The position numbers were made by a program, and so were the translations under genes. 64,000 nt of DNA, taken from assembly GCA_023333565.1 (NCBI GenBank), contig JAJKFH010000948.1, forward strand, positions 5,158,001 to 5,222,000. The letters are read 5' to 3'. This document shows, piece after piece, positions 38,201-51,330 of the stretch. The notes below the pieces were generated by a model. The model ran no database searches and was not told the origin of the DNA. It saw only the letters and a list, made by a program, of their open reading frames with translations. Source of the stretch: Puffinus mauretanicus. Its lineage: Eukaryota; Chordata; Aves; Procellariiformes; Procellariidae. How positions within the stretch are numbered: the first letter of the stretch is position 1; every line of letters starts with the position of its first letter.

Positions 38201-40514
38201 TTTCTGGTCTGGAGGCTTTTCTATTGCCACCATGTGTCTCCTGAACCTCAAGAACACATTGTATTGTGGGGAAACGGAGGATTATTTATGAAGGTACTTG
38301 AAAGAGAGATGTAAGTAGTAGTAGCACCTGTGACCACCCGGTCTCTGGTTCTGTATGGGCTTCTACAGAAACAAAGAAATAAGCAGAAAAGCTAGATAAC
38401 AAGTATATTATTAAGAGAAATATTTATTTGACCAAGCAGCTCCCAGAAAAGTGCAAAGTGTTTGTTGTTTTTTTTTTTTAATGAGGCAATGCAAACTGAT
38501 AGCTAGAGACACTTACTCTATGATAGCTTTAGTCTTTTTAAATACAGATCTAGTTCTACTTCAAGACTGCTTTTCTACTTCAATACTGAATAAAGTATGA
38601 GCACAGGATACACAGTATTCAGTTAATTTTATCTTTGGAACTAAACATATGATTTTTTTCTACTGATCTTTATCACCCAGATTTGGGAGAAGAGCAACAT
38701 GTAGTTCAATGTGTAGAATGATGATCCACAGAAAACATGGACTGATACTGTATGATGAATAGTTGTTACATAAGTTACAGGTCAACCTTTGACAGCCACT
38801 TGTTAATGCCAGGTTATTTCAGGTCAGTTACAGAAAAGCAGACTTCATTTTAAAGAAAGAATAGCTTAGTTAACCAAGCTGAAAGTAGAAAATGAAGCAC
38901 TGTTTGTTATGACCTTTCTAAGCAGCCCTTCCAGCGTACTCCAGTGGACACTGTGTGCATTGTATTAACTAGCGCAAAATAACAGGTATCAAAATGCTCC
39001 AAAACATGGGTTGTTTTCAGAAGTTAAGCTAAACATTACAAAGTACATGCAAAATCAGAGCAGGAGCTGACATGTAAGTGAGATGTTGGACCAGCCATAT
39101 GAAAGTCCTATGACTACAGTGTTACTATCTTTTTCATCAGCCATAGAGATGTGTTAGACTAATGGAAATGGAAGCCTTTATTCAGGATCAAATGACTTTT
39201 AGTCTCAACTGTATTGAAAAAAAAGGTAAAAGAATGATTTCAAACAGTCAATAGGTAACTACTTCATGCTTATCATGCATAAAAATTTGTTCAACAAATG
39301 TTGTAATTATGTGCAGCACAAAAGACAGTGAAAGACCCACATGCTTAAGACAAAAGTATGTTTCCTTTTAAAGAAAAATTCAAGGCTGAGACACCCGTTT
39401 CAGCTAGAGATTCCTGCAGAGTGCATATGCCCCTGGCCCAATTTTTGCTGCTAGAGGTGAATGCTGTTCTTCAAATATTTAACTGCATTCTCCAACTTTT
39501 TAAGTAGCATAAGACAGTCTTACACTGGTACTTAACATACTTAAAAAGAAAAGGAACTACGAACCATTCATGCCCAGAGATTATCTTGTCATGAGTTCCG
39601 AAAGCAGACACAAAATTATTCATATAACTAATATATTCATATAAGTGGCACATAAGATGAGACATGGTATGCTGAAAAAATAAATCCTTCTTCTTCACTT
39701 ACCAACACAGAATTAAGATTTGTTTTCCATTGTTCATAGCATTTAGCTGAGATTTATTATGTAGAATTAACCTAGCCAGCAATCAAATATTCTTGCTTCT
39801 TAAAAGGTGTTTGAAACAAACATATACACAGCCTAGTTTTAGTAACAGAAGTGTTTTGTAAAGCACAGACTCCAGTCTGTAAAGTGTGACCTTCTAGAAG
39901 AATGGGTTAAAACTGATTAATTTATACACAGACACTGATGTAGCTTGTTTCTGAAATAAATATAGTGGAACCTAAATAACAAATACATTACCTGGCGAAT
40001 TCCACTGTACCAGCTGCCTGCTCCCCACATTGTGTCTCCAACCTCCTCCAGTGTTTGCTTGACCATGGCACTGTTGACAGCCTGACAGCAAACAAGATTG
40101 GCCTCTTTTCAGAAGGCAAATTGGCTGTGTTCCCACAGCAAACAACGGTGGCCATTTTCATAAGTGGTTAATCTTCATAAGGGTTGGGTTTTTTTCCGGT
40201 AACAAGTCTTTCTTTGCTGGCATAAAAAACTTTAGTTATGATAAGCAACAGCTCCCTAGTTAGCTATGTTTTGATTTAAGAAACAATGCTATGAGCCTTC
40301 TCTCTCACAAGTTTTGTACAGACATGTATTTTAAAAAATACATACAAAAATGTAAGGAAAATGCTGAGTACATAAAAAACATGTAAAATTTGACAGTGAA
40401 AGGCTCCTACTTTTAAGGAAAATCAGTAGTTTGTGCTTAATTTTAAAGGATGATGATTCAAGAATCAGACTTATCCATGCAGTTATAACAAGAGCTTACT
40501 TAATATAAACAATT
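32201..40514. other. Unannotated AT-rich stretch
   Basis: About 8.3 kb without a supported gene or recognised transposon. Noted items: an A17 run at 36988-37004 next to GTTT/CTTT-like repeats at 36943-36963, and an AT palindrome at 36507-36527. Confidence 0.4.
36507..36527. repeat. AT-only perfect palindrome
   Basis: TAATTAATTA, a single C, then TAATTAATTA: two 10-bp arms that are also direct copies of each other because the arm is self-complementary. It lies in a wider AATTA-rich patch (36490-36553). Confidence 0.9.
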
Positions 40515-40528
40515 GGGGGGGCGGGGGG
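40515..40528 (+). repeat. G-run
   Basis: Seven G, C, six G in an otherwise AT-rich setting. Confidence 0.85.
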
Positions 40529-43500
40529 CTGTATCATATCAGACAGTACAAACAGATGAGCACCTGTGTAACTTGACTATTTGAGATGGAAGTATCTGAG
40601 AGCTAAGTGTTAATACAATGGACTGTTAACATAGTAAAGAATGTAAAGTGCTATTTAGAATCCCTATTTCTTTTAAAAGCACAGAGAAAAGTGGGACATC
40701 TTTCAAAAATTGAATGTATTCAAAAAGGTTAACTTCAAATATTTGGTGGCAAAAACTTTGTTACAATGAATTTGCACTTTGAACACATACATTAACTACT
40801 AAGCTTTCTGCCAGACAAAGAAAACATTCCTCATATTTACGCTTCTGAAGCTGTCACAGCTTATCAGAAGGCAAATTTACAGTAAAATAACCTAAAGCAA
40901 TAAATTCCTCCCAAGCTTTAGACATCTTGGCAGTTTATAGAGTCAGCACAGATGACAGAGTAATGAGCTTTTAAGAACTTAATCTGAGAGGGGGGGAGAT
41001 TCATCATTTATCAGAGTTTTGAGTGTGATTCTTCACTGATATCTCTTTTCTGATTAATAAAATTGCACTGTTATATTAAAGAGTAAGAAAAAGGTTTGTG
41101 TCTTCTTTGCTTTTCCTTGTATTGCAGTAAGACATTGATTCATTGATTACACTGGAACAAAACCTGCTCATGAATTATCTAGTAAAAATTAGAGAGTAAG
41201 GAGGGTAAGGCACCCACCAGCTCATACTTTTCCCCACTCTGACAGGTAAACTGTCCTCACAGTTATTTAACTGTGTTATTATGGCCCCCTTTTCTATATA
41301 ATATCTCAGAATTGCTTTATTGAGAAGAAATAGGAGATGAAGCTAAAGAGATTTTGTTTACAAAGAAAGTTAATGAGTTTATCTCCAGAAGCAAAGGAGC
41401 TCTTGGGATCACTAAGAAGTCAAGGCAAGCAGCAGCAGTGGTCCTTTAACCCCAGGAAGCCCTGTGAAACTCTTGTACTGCAGCAGTTCTCCAAGTCTCC
41501 CATTCCGTTTGATGCCAAATGAACACTGCAAAAGTCGTTACCCAGCTCTACAATCCTGTGTCATTTAACGACAGGATAGCAATGTCTGTTCTGATGATTC
41601 AGATGCTGTTGACCAAAAAGCAACAGGCTGAGGAGGAACAACAGAGCAGAAAGGGTTTTCTCAGAAAGTGAGAGATTTAGAGAATGAACCACTGTAGAAA
41701 ACAGTTATGAAGGGAATAGAATGAACAAGAAGCCTTTTTTTCTGATATTTTAAATTTTCTTTCTTCACTATTTTCATTTAAAATAGGTACTGAAAAGATG
41801 ACTAATAAGAGAGATCATGGAGCCAATGGAGAAAAGTGACTGATATGAAAGACAATATAGAAGATCTAAAGACAGTACAGCTTGGAAAGCATGGCAATTA
41901 CCAGAAAAAAAGTTATGTTTGGTATGGGTTTGAGTTAATTTTTTACATTTCTTTACTAGAAAGACCACCCTATCTTGAGGGGAAGATTTCTGATGATACA
42001 CTTCTCTTTAACTAGGCAAGTTTAAACCGCAGGTATCAGTTTCTTCTTTTTGTGGTTGGCAAGAAACAGTTATTTATGATACTATTACACACTGAAACTT
42101 CTCACCACCACACAGAATTGAGCAGTAAGAGAACAGAACCATAGACTAACTAAAAGCTAAATCACTAATCATGAGCCATAAGAATGCAGTCATAGAACTT
42201 TTACTTTTTGTTTCAAGAAACTTATAAGATCAATAGAAATGCTGTTTTAAAGGAGATAGCTATAGGTAACAGACAGAAATAACCATGGAAATTATCTGCA
42301 TCTTATTAAAAATAGGGGGTAGATTCAGTATGCCGTATATAATGTTTTCCAACATCTACTTGCTACATCCATATGGTGAGGTGGGACAGTACTAATGAGA
42401 AAGACAAACCCTCATCCTGCTTTGAACAGTGAAGGTATGCAGTGTATTCCACCATTATTTTTTTTCTTTCTTTTCCATAATCTTACAGATATTATTTTAA
42501 TTTAAATATTGGTTAACAAGTTGTCCTCTGAAACATAAAAATAAAAAGGAAAAAGAAGAGCAACATTTGTGTTTTTAATATGCATGATATAAAATATTAA
42601 TTAGTTTGAAAGTTAAAGCTACTTCACAGACTAAGATGTTTAATCTAAAATATTCATATTTTTATTTTGAATAAACAGTCATCTCTGTTCACCGTTGGGA
42701 GCCTTGTTATTCTGAGAAAAAGTGGACAAGAATACTGGAAGTTAAAGACTTGGTGTAGAGGAGAGCAGGTTAAAATCCAGCATGTTTGGAACAGGGCTTT
42801 GTGCCGTGTAGCTTTTGCAATGCGCTGGCTGGATTACAAGGAGCAAGGGGAATCTAGTTTTTTGCCTTCTTGTCTTCTACTTACAATTTTCAGTATTTGG
42901 AAAAAGAAGCATGCCTCCAGTCTGCTTCTAGAATAAAGCTCACAATATAACAATTTCATAACTTTATTTTGTGTTCATCAGCTCTTTTTCATTACGTGTT
43001 CATAGATTGTGCAATGTCTTTGTGGGCAGTACTGATCTTGAATGTACAAATGTTATTTGCTGCATTCAGGAACTGCCTGAGCATGTGTGTGGTTGGTTGG
43101 ATTCCTGTGTGATCACAGCAGATAGGAACTGTAAATACCAGCTGCCTAAAGTACTCTACCTGAAGTCTTCTTAGAGAGCCAATACAGAAGATACTGTAGA
43201 GAAGAAAAGAAAAGCCACAGTAATGATAACATGTGAGGCATCTCTGTTTCTCAAAGACCAATGAGCAACACAAAGAACAGCACCGAAAAGTAGTGTTAGC
43301 ATCCTTCGTTTGGAGGCTAAAATAGTGCAATAATCCTACCCACAGCCTGGGATCCCAAGTTCAGACTCCATACCACAGTCTGATAAACATCTACAGGGAG
43401 ACCTTATAGTTCTTTATCTGTCATGGAAATCCAATTTTTTGTTAAATAAACAGAAGATTTTTAATGTTCTTTAAATACAAGTGAGTGTCAAATATTTTAT

Positions 43501-46122
43501 ATTAGGAAGTTGTCACGTGGTTGAAGTCTTAAAGCTATTTCTTGCTCTAGTAATTATAAGAAGCTCATGTAAATTTTTATTATATTTAACATTTTTATGT
43601 CATTCAACTCCATCTGTTCCCATAAGTTACCAGGTAACTCTGTTTCAGAAGAAAGGGTATATATTCAGTGACTACCAACTAACATCATCTCCAGCCTAAG
43701 ATAAAATTTTCTTTCTCAATGGTTTAAATTGCCAACAGAACTCTTATTTAAACAAATATACAATGGTAATATAGAATAATCAAATACTTCATAGTTCATC
43801 AGAATTATAAATTGCTTTACCAAGCCATAAAATAAACTTCAGTAAACTGTCCATAAAATTAAGTTGTGCCACGCTAAAAAATAATCTGTAACATGACAGG
43901 AACAAAATTCATATTATCTAGCTGTTCCTGCCTGTCAGCCTAGGGTATAGACCACAAATCCAAGTAACACAAGGTAATCAACACCAGGACGATATGTCTG
44001 GCAGCAGTGAATACCTGGTGTGTTAAATCAGTTTTCAGATTAAAAGACAGGTGTTTTGTGGAAGACTTAGTTAAGGCTAGAAACATTTCTCATTGATTAC
44101 ATATACTGCTTGCCTTTGGATTTCTCCCTTTTCAAATATATGAAAATGTAGTTTTTCCCTTGATGATCCATTTCCAGGCTTGTCCTCTTTCCTCTCTGGT
44201 GTACATCAAGAAGACAACGGTAACTTGCACTTTCAGGGCACCTTAACTCTGAATGGGATCAAGTGATCTTTGCAACTCTCTTATTTAATATAATAAACAT
44301 TTAGAGTGCAGTTTTCCCAGTTCTCTTTCCATGTATACTATTTTGGGTACACAGGACCTTGCAGAAATACACACCGATAACAATAATTATGTGCTTCAGT
44401 ATTAATTAGGTTGGATAGAATAAGCACCACCACTGACAGATAAATAAGGTCAAGTTAATTTTAAGTTAGCTATTTAACTCTACTCAATATCAATGCCCTC
44501 TACTTTCTACATATCTCCTGGGGAAATAGTTGTGATGATTTACTTTATTTTAGCACTCATACCCATTTTGCTATTAATTTCATCAGTTGATAAACTTAAT
44601 TTTCCACAGAAATTTAAGATTTTTGTTTCCCCATTTCACTGGATGAAACTATCTATTCTGCAAATCAGATGAATGTTCAGCCTGAATGCTCTGGTTAATC
44701 ACTTCAAGATTTTGTGACACAAAAAAGCACTATATTTAAATAAAGCTTGAAAAAATGTCCAGGACCTTTATTTTAGTTTTATGAAACTGGCCATCCTTTA
44801 AACCTACACGCACCTGAAAGATACTGTCATGAGGCAGTATGGTCTACATTTTGACATTGTTCCTTAGTAAACGAATGAATAATAAAGCAAGGGATAACAG
44901 ACAAAGTACTGATTTAAATGTTAGTTATTACAAAGACTAGTAAAAAGTTAAATGTCATGCAATTAGCCCACATTATTAACAGTCATATTTTTTGTATTAT
45001 ATGATAAAATAAATGTCAATAGAAGGCTCAGGCACATTAATTAAGACTTGTTACTACCCTATGGCCAAGTATGAAATCGCCTGTATAATCTGCACATCCC
45101 CAAGCATGTCCTTCATACTATGAGATGTCTGCATAAAATAGAGGTGAAGAGGTCAGGGTGATAGTCCAATTTAGGAGGAAGAAATTCACATACAAAAGAC
45201 AAAGACAAAACCCTTTTGTTGCAAACTAATTTTCTTTTTAAAGAAGGTGCATATCTGTGCCTGAAGTTACTAATGAGAGTTTTGGTCATTAGATGCAACT
45301 CTGAGGAAGGTACATGACTGCACTGAAATAGTTCAAGAGATGCGATAAATGCAATTTTATTATGACTCTGATTTATCGTAAAGATAGCGTCACAACATAC
45401 ACGACAGTATTGATGTCCTCTCAATAGATAAGTGTTCAGCTGCAAAATCACAGCATGAGTTGTATTTACATTAATAGAAATTGACATTATAGTAATTGGC
45501 AGTATAAACCTCTGTATCTACACATATCACACTCTTGCCCTCCATTCCAATCTGATGCTGGCTTAGTCCAGTAAGACATCCTGTTTTCTTCTCCTGCACA
45601 TATATTATCCTGCACTTTTACTGCCACATCAGACGTGCTCTTCTCCAGCTCCAGGAATCAGCTTTTGCACACAAACACCACTGCATATCCCTTCAGATTC
45701 CCAGCATCATCCATCCACCATCGGGTAATGAAACAGTCAAATTTCTACTGTTAATTTTGTAGTTGTCCGGTCTCACAGGAACCCTCAGCATCTTACTGGA
45801 CCAAAGAGAATCTCTCTCCAGTTAAGACAATTCAAACATAATCATCTCATGAAGCTTATTTTCGAAGTACACTCTTGGATGCTTCTAGCTCTGCTTGAAA
45901 CAATGCTCCTATCTCCCTAGAAACCTGATGAAGAGCACTCCACCTCTGGCACTACAACAAACACACATATGTTGGCTACACCACAGTCTGCACAAAGAAG
46001 GCTGCTGCTTTTATTCTTTCAGGAACCTCACATCTTCAGCATTTGCTTTCCACAGATCCCAAGCACTGAAACAACATGTACACCATTAAGTAATATTCTT
46101 GACTTGTCTCTCCAGTCCATTT
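40529..46122. other. Unannotated AT-rich stretch
   Basis: No gene or clear repeat. A short segment (42970-43350) has average complexity and overlapping open frames on both strands, but no splice or domain evidence. Confidence 0.4.
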
Positions 46123-46141
46123 GGGGGGGGGGGGGCGGGGG
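46123..46141 (+). repeat. Long G-run (G13-C-G5)
   Basis: Thirteen G, one C, five G, immediately followed by a purine tract 'aagaaaagaaagaaag'. It is a quadruplex candidate and a likely sequencing/assembly weak point. Confidence 0.9.
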
Positions 46142-49100
46142 AAGAAAAGAAAGAAAGAGCAGCAATAGCTGTTTCCACTGCAAGTGCAAAAGGAATAGAT
46201 CACATATCCTAGACACTAAAATGACCGCTTCTCCAGGGCTGAGTTTTGTTTGGTTTCTGTCTTATAAGGGGAAAATGTGGGGGAAAACTTCCAATTGTTT
46301 AATGGAAGGACAGAAGATTTAACATGTAACTGTGTAGGAGTTTCAGCACTGAGACATTTGGTAGTGATCATGGCAGTGATGAATCAGTGGGAGGAAATGT
46401 GAGTGAGAAAAAAAAATTCATGATAAATTCTGCTGTCAAGGCAGTTATTACAATTAATAATCATATACAATTCTGGTTAAGCATTCATGTTTTAGGTAGC
46501 TTTAAAATAAAAAAAAAAAAACAACAACAAAACCACCAAAAAACCCACATTCCCTTATTTAAAAAAAAAAAAAAATTCAGTAGCCATTTTAGATTTGTAT
46601 ATCTCCAGAAGAAAACTAGTAAGGGAGAGTATTTCCCAGCCCTGGTATGTTTACTATGTAGAATATCTGACAGAGCTTCAATGACAGAATAGGGGGTTTA
46701 TTAAATTGACTTCCTAGCTGTCCCTTGATCCCTTTCTTTCTTCCAGGATATAAGATTTTGTAAATGGCAGGTTTTAATTCAATATGGTCCAGGTTTTCAA
46801 TTGAAATTGCTACATATTACATACACCTTAATATCACAGTTTCTTTGCACCATTAATATAAGATTTGCGATCCCATGGCCCAGCTGTATAATGAATGAAC
46901 ATTTGTGTATTTTAAATGGTATTTTAACAGATTTTTGCAGCATCAGCTGCCCTTTTCTCCCCTCTGCTTCTCAGTGTTCTTCCTTTACTGCTGTCCAGCG
47001 CAGAATCCAAATGAAACAACAGCCTCTGCTCATTCGGAATCTCACCCTACAACATACACACTGCCTCTGATATTCAGCAGACCACCTAGTTTTGCCTAGA
47101 AAACTACACACAAATTTAATCTAGTTTCGTTAGTGTTTTTATTGCTTAAAAGCAACTGTCTAATGCATTCAAGATAAAAAGCACCATCTTTATGAAACCA
47201 ATTCAGCCTTCTCATAATGTAACAGCACACTACTACCGATATTCTTATGAGTAAGGTTGCGAAGTATTAGTTAAATAACTAATTTCCGGAAGGCTGTACC
47301 AAAAACTTATTACTGTGGGGACATTTGTTTGTTCTGACTGAGCATGAATTAACCTTTGAGTTGTGATGGCACGTAAGGAGAAAAAAAAAAAAATTAATCC
47401 TATAGCCCAAACTAACCAGATTTAATATGCAGTCTGGGAAGCATCCTGTCTCTAATTAACATGAAAATAAATATTTTAGCTGATTTTTGATCCTGTAGGT
47501 ACATTTCAATTTTAATATATTTCAGTCGAACTCTTTTCCTTTACCCTTCAGACCCATATTGTGAGTTAATTTCTTTTGTATATTCAATGCTAGACAAGAA
47601 ATCACTGCAGCTAGTTTTAAATAAGGCTGCATAAAAGAAAAGATAAATCGTTTTAGACAGCCATACTGCTTTGTGAAGTACTGAACTGTGCTATGGGTTG
47701 TCATATCTTTAAAACTGCTGCTAAATCACGAAGGCTCAAAAGTCAGAACAGATTACTGAAATATTCTTCAATGGTTCTTTGACACCATTTTTACTTGAGC
47801 CATTAGGATATACTGCAACATAAGGAGACATTCAGAAGTGGGTTTTGACATGAAATACATTACTGCTTGTCACAGTATGCAATGGAGATCATAGTATATA
47901 TAGACTTTTTGTATATTGCATGATAGATAATGGCTTCTTTGAAAACCTTTTATGATGTACTACATTAACCTATAAAGTAAAATACAGCTATGTGCATTTT
48001 GAAAGTTATAACATACTTCATTAATAAATTATTAAATACTTTGAACTATTGAGATGATGACGTGTAGCTTTCTATCTAATTTTATAATAATAGGGTATAT
48101 AATTTCTTTGTTTTCTGATTAAGTAACTTCAAAGTGTCTGCAAAATATTATTGTTTATTCATTACAATCCTCTGCTATTAGCTATTTCTGAATTTTCAGT
48201 AACCGCTCTATACTCTACTTTGTGACCTGTGCACATCTGTTTGCTGTTTTACAGTTTACTAAACTAATTATTATTTAAGTCAGCCCTGGTCCATATCCTC
48301 ACATTCAATGCCTTGAGCCACTGCAACACTTCAGAATAATCACGTTTTCCTTCCTGGTTACCAGTTGCTGCCTGAACAAGCACTCTGTTCTCATTTCTTG
48401 GGAGTGGGGTGTAGATAATTTCCTAACCTGATAAGATGCGACAGGCCAGTATACATACCTGCTCCTTTCTTCCTTTGATTCCATGTATCATCAAACACAG
48501 AAGCCTGCAGAGGTTAAAATCCAAACTAAGCTTCTGCTTAGTCATTTAAGCTAGATTTGACAGAATTGAGTCACATATGTACAATCATACAATCTACAAC
48601 CATAAAATCTACAAGTAGGAGAAAACTTTCTCCAGCAGCCATACTCAATCCTTAGATATCCCTACATTAGGTGTAATGTACATTCAGCTGTTCGGCTGCA
48701 AGAACACATGTCTTGCAACACAGACCAGTCACAGATATCCCTGGTTATATCTGAATTATCTAGAGCTGATTGGCCTTCCAATGCAAAGGCTCATTAGTCA
48801 AGTGTTTTCTCTTAAACAGAAAGGGTAACAGCTGACATTTGTCTACTTTTTCCTTCTTGAAACCATTAGATCTTCTTCCTCTATCTGCAGAATAACTTTC
48901 ATAAAGTTTGTGGGAACGTAGTATTTCAGGCTTCTCTTTCTATAGCTGAAATCAGCAACTGAATACCAACAAACATGAACATAGACCAAATGGAGGGCTG
49001 GTGATGCAATTATAACACATAATTGCTTTAGAAACCAAGCTAAATCTCCTTCACCTTAGTCCTTTTTCCCTTGGAAAGCTACCGGGAAAAAAAAACAACT

Positions 49101-50089
49101 ATTGCCGGCTATGACTAAATATTTTTTTTTATTATTGTTATTAAAATGCATTTCACATAGCTTAAGGAAAAAACAAAATAAAACAAAAAACCCCATAAAT
49201 TTCCCTTTCCCAAATGTGTAGTATCATAACCACAGACATTATCTCTAATCATCCACTTTTATAACCTTATGTATATGGAAAAAATACACTTCCACTTAGT
49301 ATATAAGTTCCTGGGTTTAGAAACACATTATAATTAGTTAGAGAAGGACAGAGCTGTAACTGACAAAGTACACTTTTTAAGTGATCATAAATATAGGTAA
49401 AAATCTTATTTTGGTTTCACCCCCATAGTGCAGTTGAGGATATTTTCTTAACAGCAAAAGATAATGGAAGCCATCACTTTTAATCTTAGCAGAAATTTAA
49501 TTTATGATCATGAAATGCTAATAACAACTCATTGACTTCAAACACGTGATAGACCCAAGCAAGTCTATTTAAATCCTATTTTGGCAGAGATTTTTTTGAT
49601 GCTAAACACCAATTAAACACCAATAGGATTCGAGCATTTTACACTTTGCAACTCCTTTGAAAATCCCAACTGCTCTCACAGTACATAACGTATGATGTAC
49701 TATGTACTACAGGAAGTGTAAATTTAAGATTTAATTCTTTCAGATGGTGATTTAATGGGAATTGAATGGGCAAATATACTTCAAAGGAAAATTTTAGTTT
49801 ACTTCACTCCTCAGAAGAAAGGAGAGGTATCTTATACAGAGGATGAATTAATACTGAGTGCAATGTGTGAGGGAACTTCACTGAAGAAAGTGATGTTGAA
49901 AAGGAATTTCCAGAGGAGAACAAGGATTGATTGAGTCACTCGCCAAAGCACTTGCTGTACCTTCAAGTGTTCCAGATACCCTCCAGGCAAATAGCACAAC
50001 CCTCAGCTGTTATTCCAGAAGGGCACACATCTTCTGCCAGCCCTGCGGGAACGTTTCAAATCATCTGCTGTGATAGTACATAGGGGAAG
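46142..50089. other. Unannotated AT-rich stretch
   Basis: Two A-rich tracts (46508-46521 and 46561-46575) flank a CAA/ACC-rich piece. Nothing else was recognised before the CR1 element. Confidence 0.4.
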
Positions 50090-51330
50090 GAGCTGCTGCC
50101 ATTGACCAGCATCTTTGACAAAAGTCAGCTTGGACAAGAGCCTCAGCCAAGAGAAGTGAGCAAAGAGGGACAGGTGGAGCTGCAGCCACACTGGGGGTGG
50201 AGGACTGGAATAACGCTCTTGCTCCACATCCAGATCTGCAAATTTAGAATAGGTTCAGTGCTCTGGGTGCTGGTGAGGACAACCAAGACCTGTCAGGGGA
50301 TTTATCAGAGCTGACTGAGCCCAAATCTTTTGTCTAACCAAAAGGGAAGAAGCAAGTAATAGTTACTGGAGACTCCCTCCTGTGGGGACTAAGGCACCAA
50401 TCTGGTGGCTTGACCCAAACTGGTATCGCAGGTTTGTTGCTTGGCCCGGGCTAAGATCCAGGATGCTGCAGAGGGAGTGCCAAGGCTTGTCTGGCTCCTT
50501 GATGTATTGCTTTTCCACGTAAGCACCACTGATACTGCTGGGGGTAATGCAAAATGTATTGAGAACACGGCGAAACTCTGAGGGCAAGGGTAAAAGGCAT
50601 GATGGGGCCCACATTGTGTCTCCTCAAGCCTTCACTGAGGGGAAAGGACTATAGTAGAAGTGGTCTCATCTAGCAGGTCAACAACTGTCTGTGCATGCCT
50701 GGTATCGCAGTCAGGGCTTTGACTGTGGGACCCTCTCTGTACCCTTGCAGCAAAGAAGACCAACAGCATCTTAGGCTGTATTAGTAAGGGCATACCCAGC
50801 AGGTGTAGGGCTGGACCGTCCCCTCTATTCAGTAGCTTTGAGATTGCATCTAGAATACTATATCCAGTTTTGGGTATCCCAGAACAAGAAGGATATCAAC
50901 ATCTTGGCATGAGTCTAACAGCAGGCCACCAAGATAGCTGGAGGCTGGAGAATATGACATGTGGAGAGAGGCTGAAAGAAGTGAGCCTGTTCAGTTTCTA
51001 GAAGAGAAGCAGTGGGAAAGATCTATTGCTGTCTACAACTACCTGATCAGAGGACACAGAGATGATGGAGCTACGCTCTCCTCAAAGGTGCACAGTAGTA
51101 GGATGAGAGGCAATGTGCACAAGTTGGAACATGGGAAATTCTGATTAGATATTAGGAAAACATTTTTTTATGGTGGTGAATTACTGGAACACATTGCCCA
51201 GAGTGTTTGTGGAATCTCTGTCCCTGGAGACTGGGTTATGCACAGCCTTGAGCAACCTCATCTAATTAGACCTGCTCTGAGCAGAGGGTTGGACTTCTGG
51301 AGGGTCTTTCCAACCTCCATGATTCTAAAT
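50090..51330 (+). mobile_element. CR1 LINE with ORF1 esterase remnant, most of ORF2 deleted
   Basis: The left half is CR1 ORF1. A frame reads QDLSGDLSELTEPKSF (about 50280-50327), then after a stop GKKQVIVTGDSLLWG, with the GDS of the SGNH esterase-like domain at 50368-50376. Further on come blocks equivalent to 'LLLGPG', 'FHVSTTDTAGG' (about 50513-50542, in another frame) and a 'VNNxL' segment near 50678. Frameshifts and stops show it is dead. Near 50738 the sequence jumps to the ORF2 C-terminal/3' part ('ttgcagcaaagaagaccaac') and continues through 'actggaacacattgcccaga' to the CR1 terminus 'ccaacctccatgattct' at 51330. Endonuclease and reverse transcriptase regions are missing. The left border is uncertain and could reach 49900. 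Confidence 0.85.
50268..50740 (+). pseudogene. Broken CR1 ORF1 (SGNH esterase-like domain)
   Basis: In intact CR1 elements ORF1 encodes a nucleic-acid-binding protein with an esterase domain of the SGNH type (family knowledge). Here the nucleophile block is visible (VTGDSLL; Ser codon 50374-50376). A later block in which 'STTD' stands where GTND is expected is visible in a shifted frame. In-frame stops occur at about 50244 and 50328, and again after the LLLGPG block, with at least one single-base deletion just after GDSLL. No function can remain. Confidence 0.75.

Noticed and set aside
45113..45487. 124-codon minus-strand open frame
   Set aside because: No recognisable domain, no CpG or codon signal, no convincing splice sites; a frame of this length is expected by chance in 64 kb read six ways.
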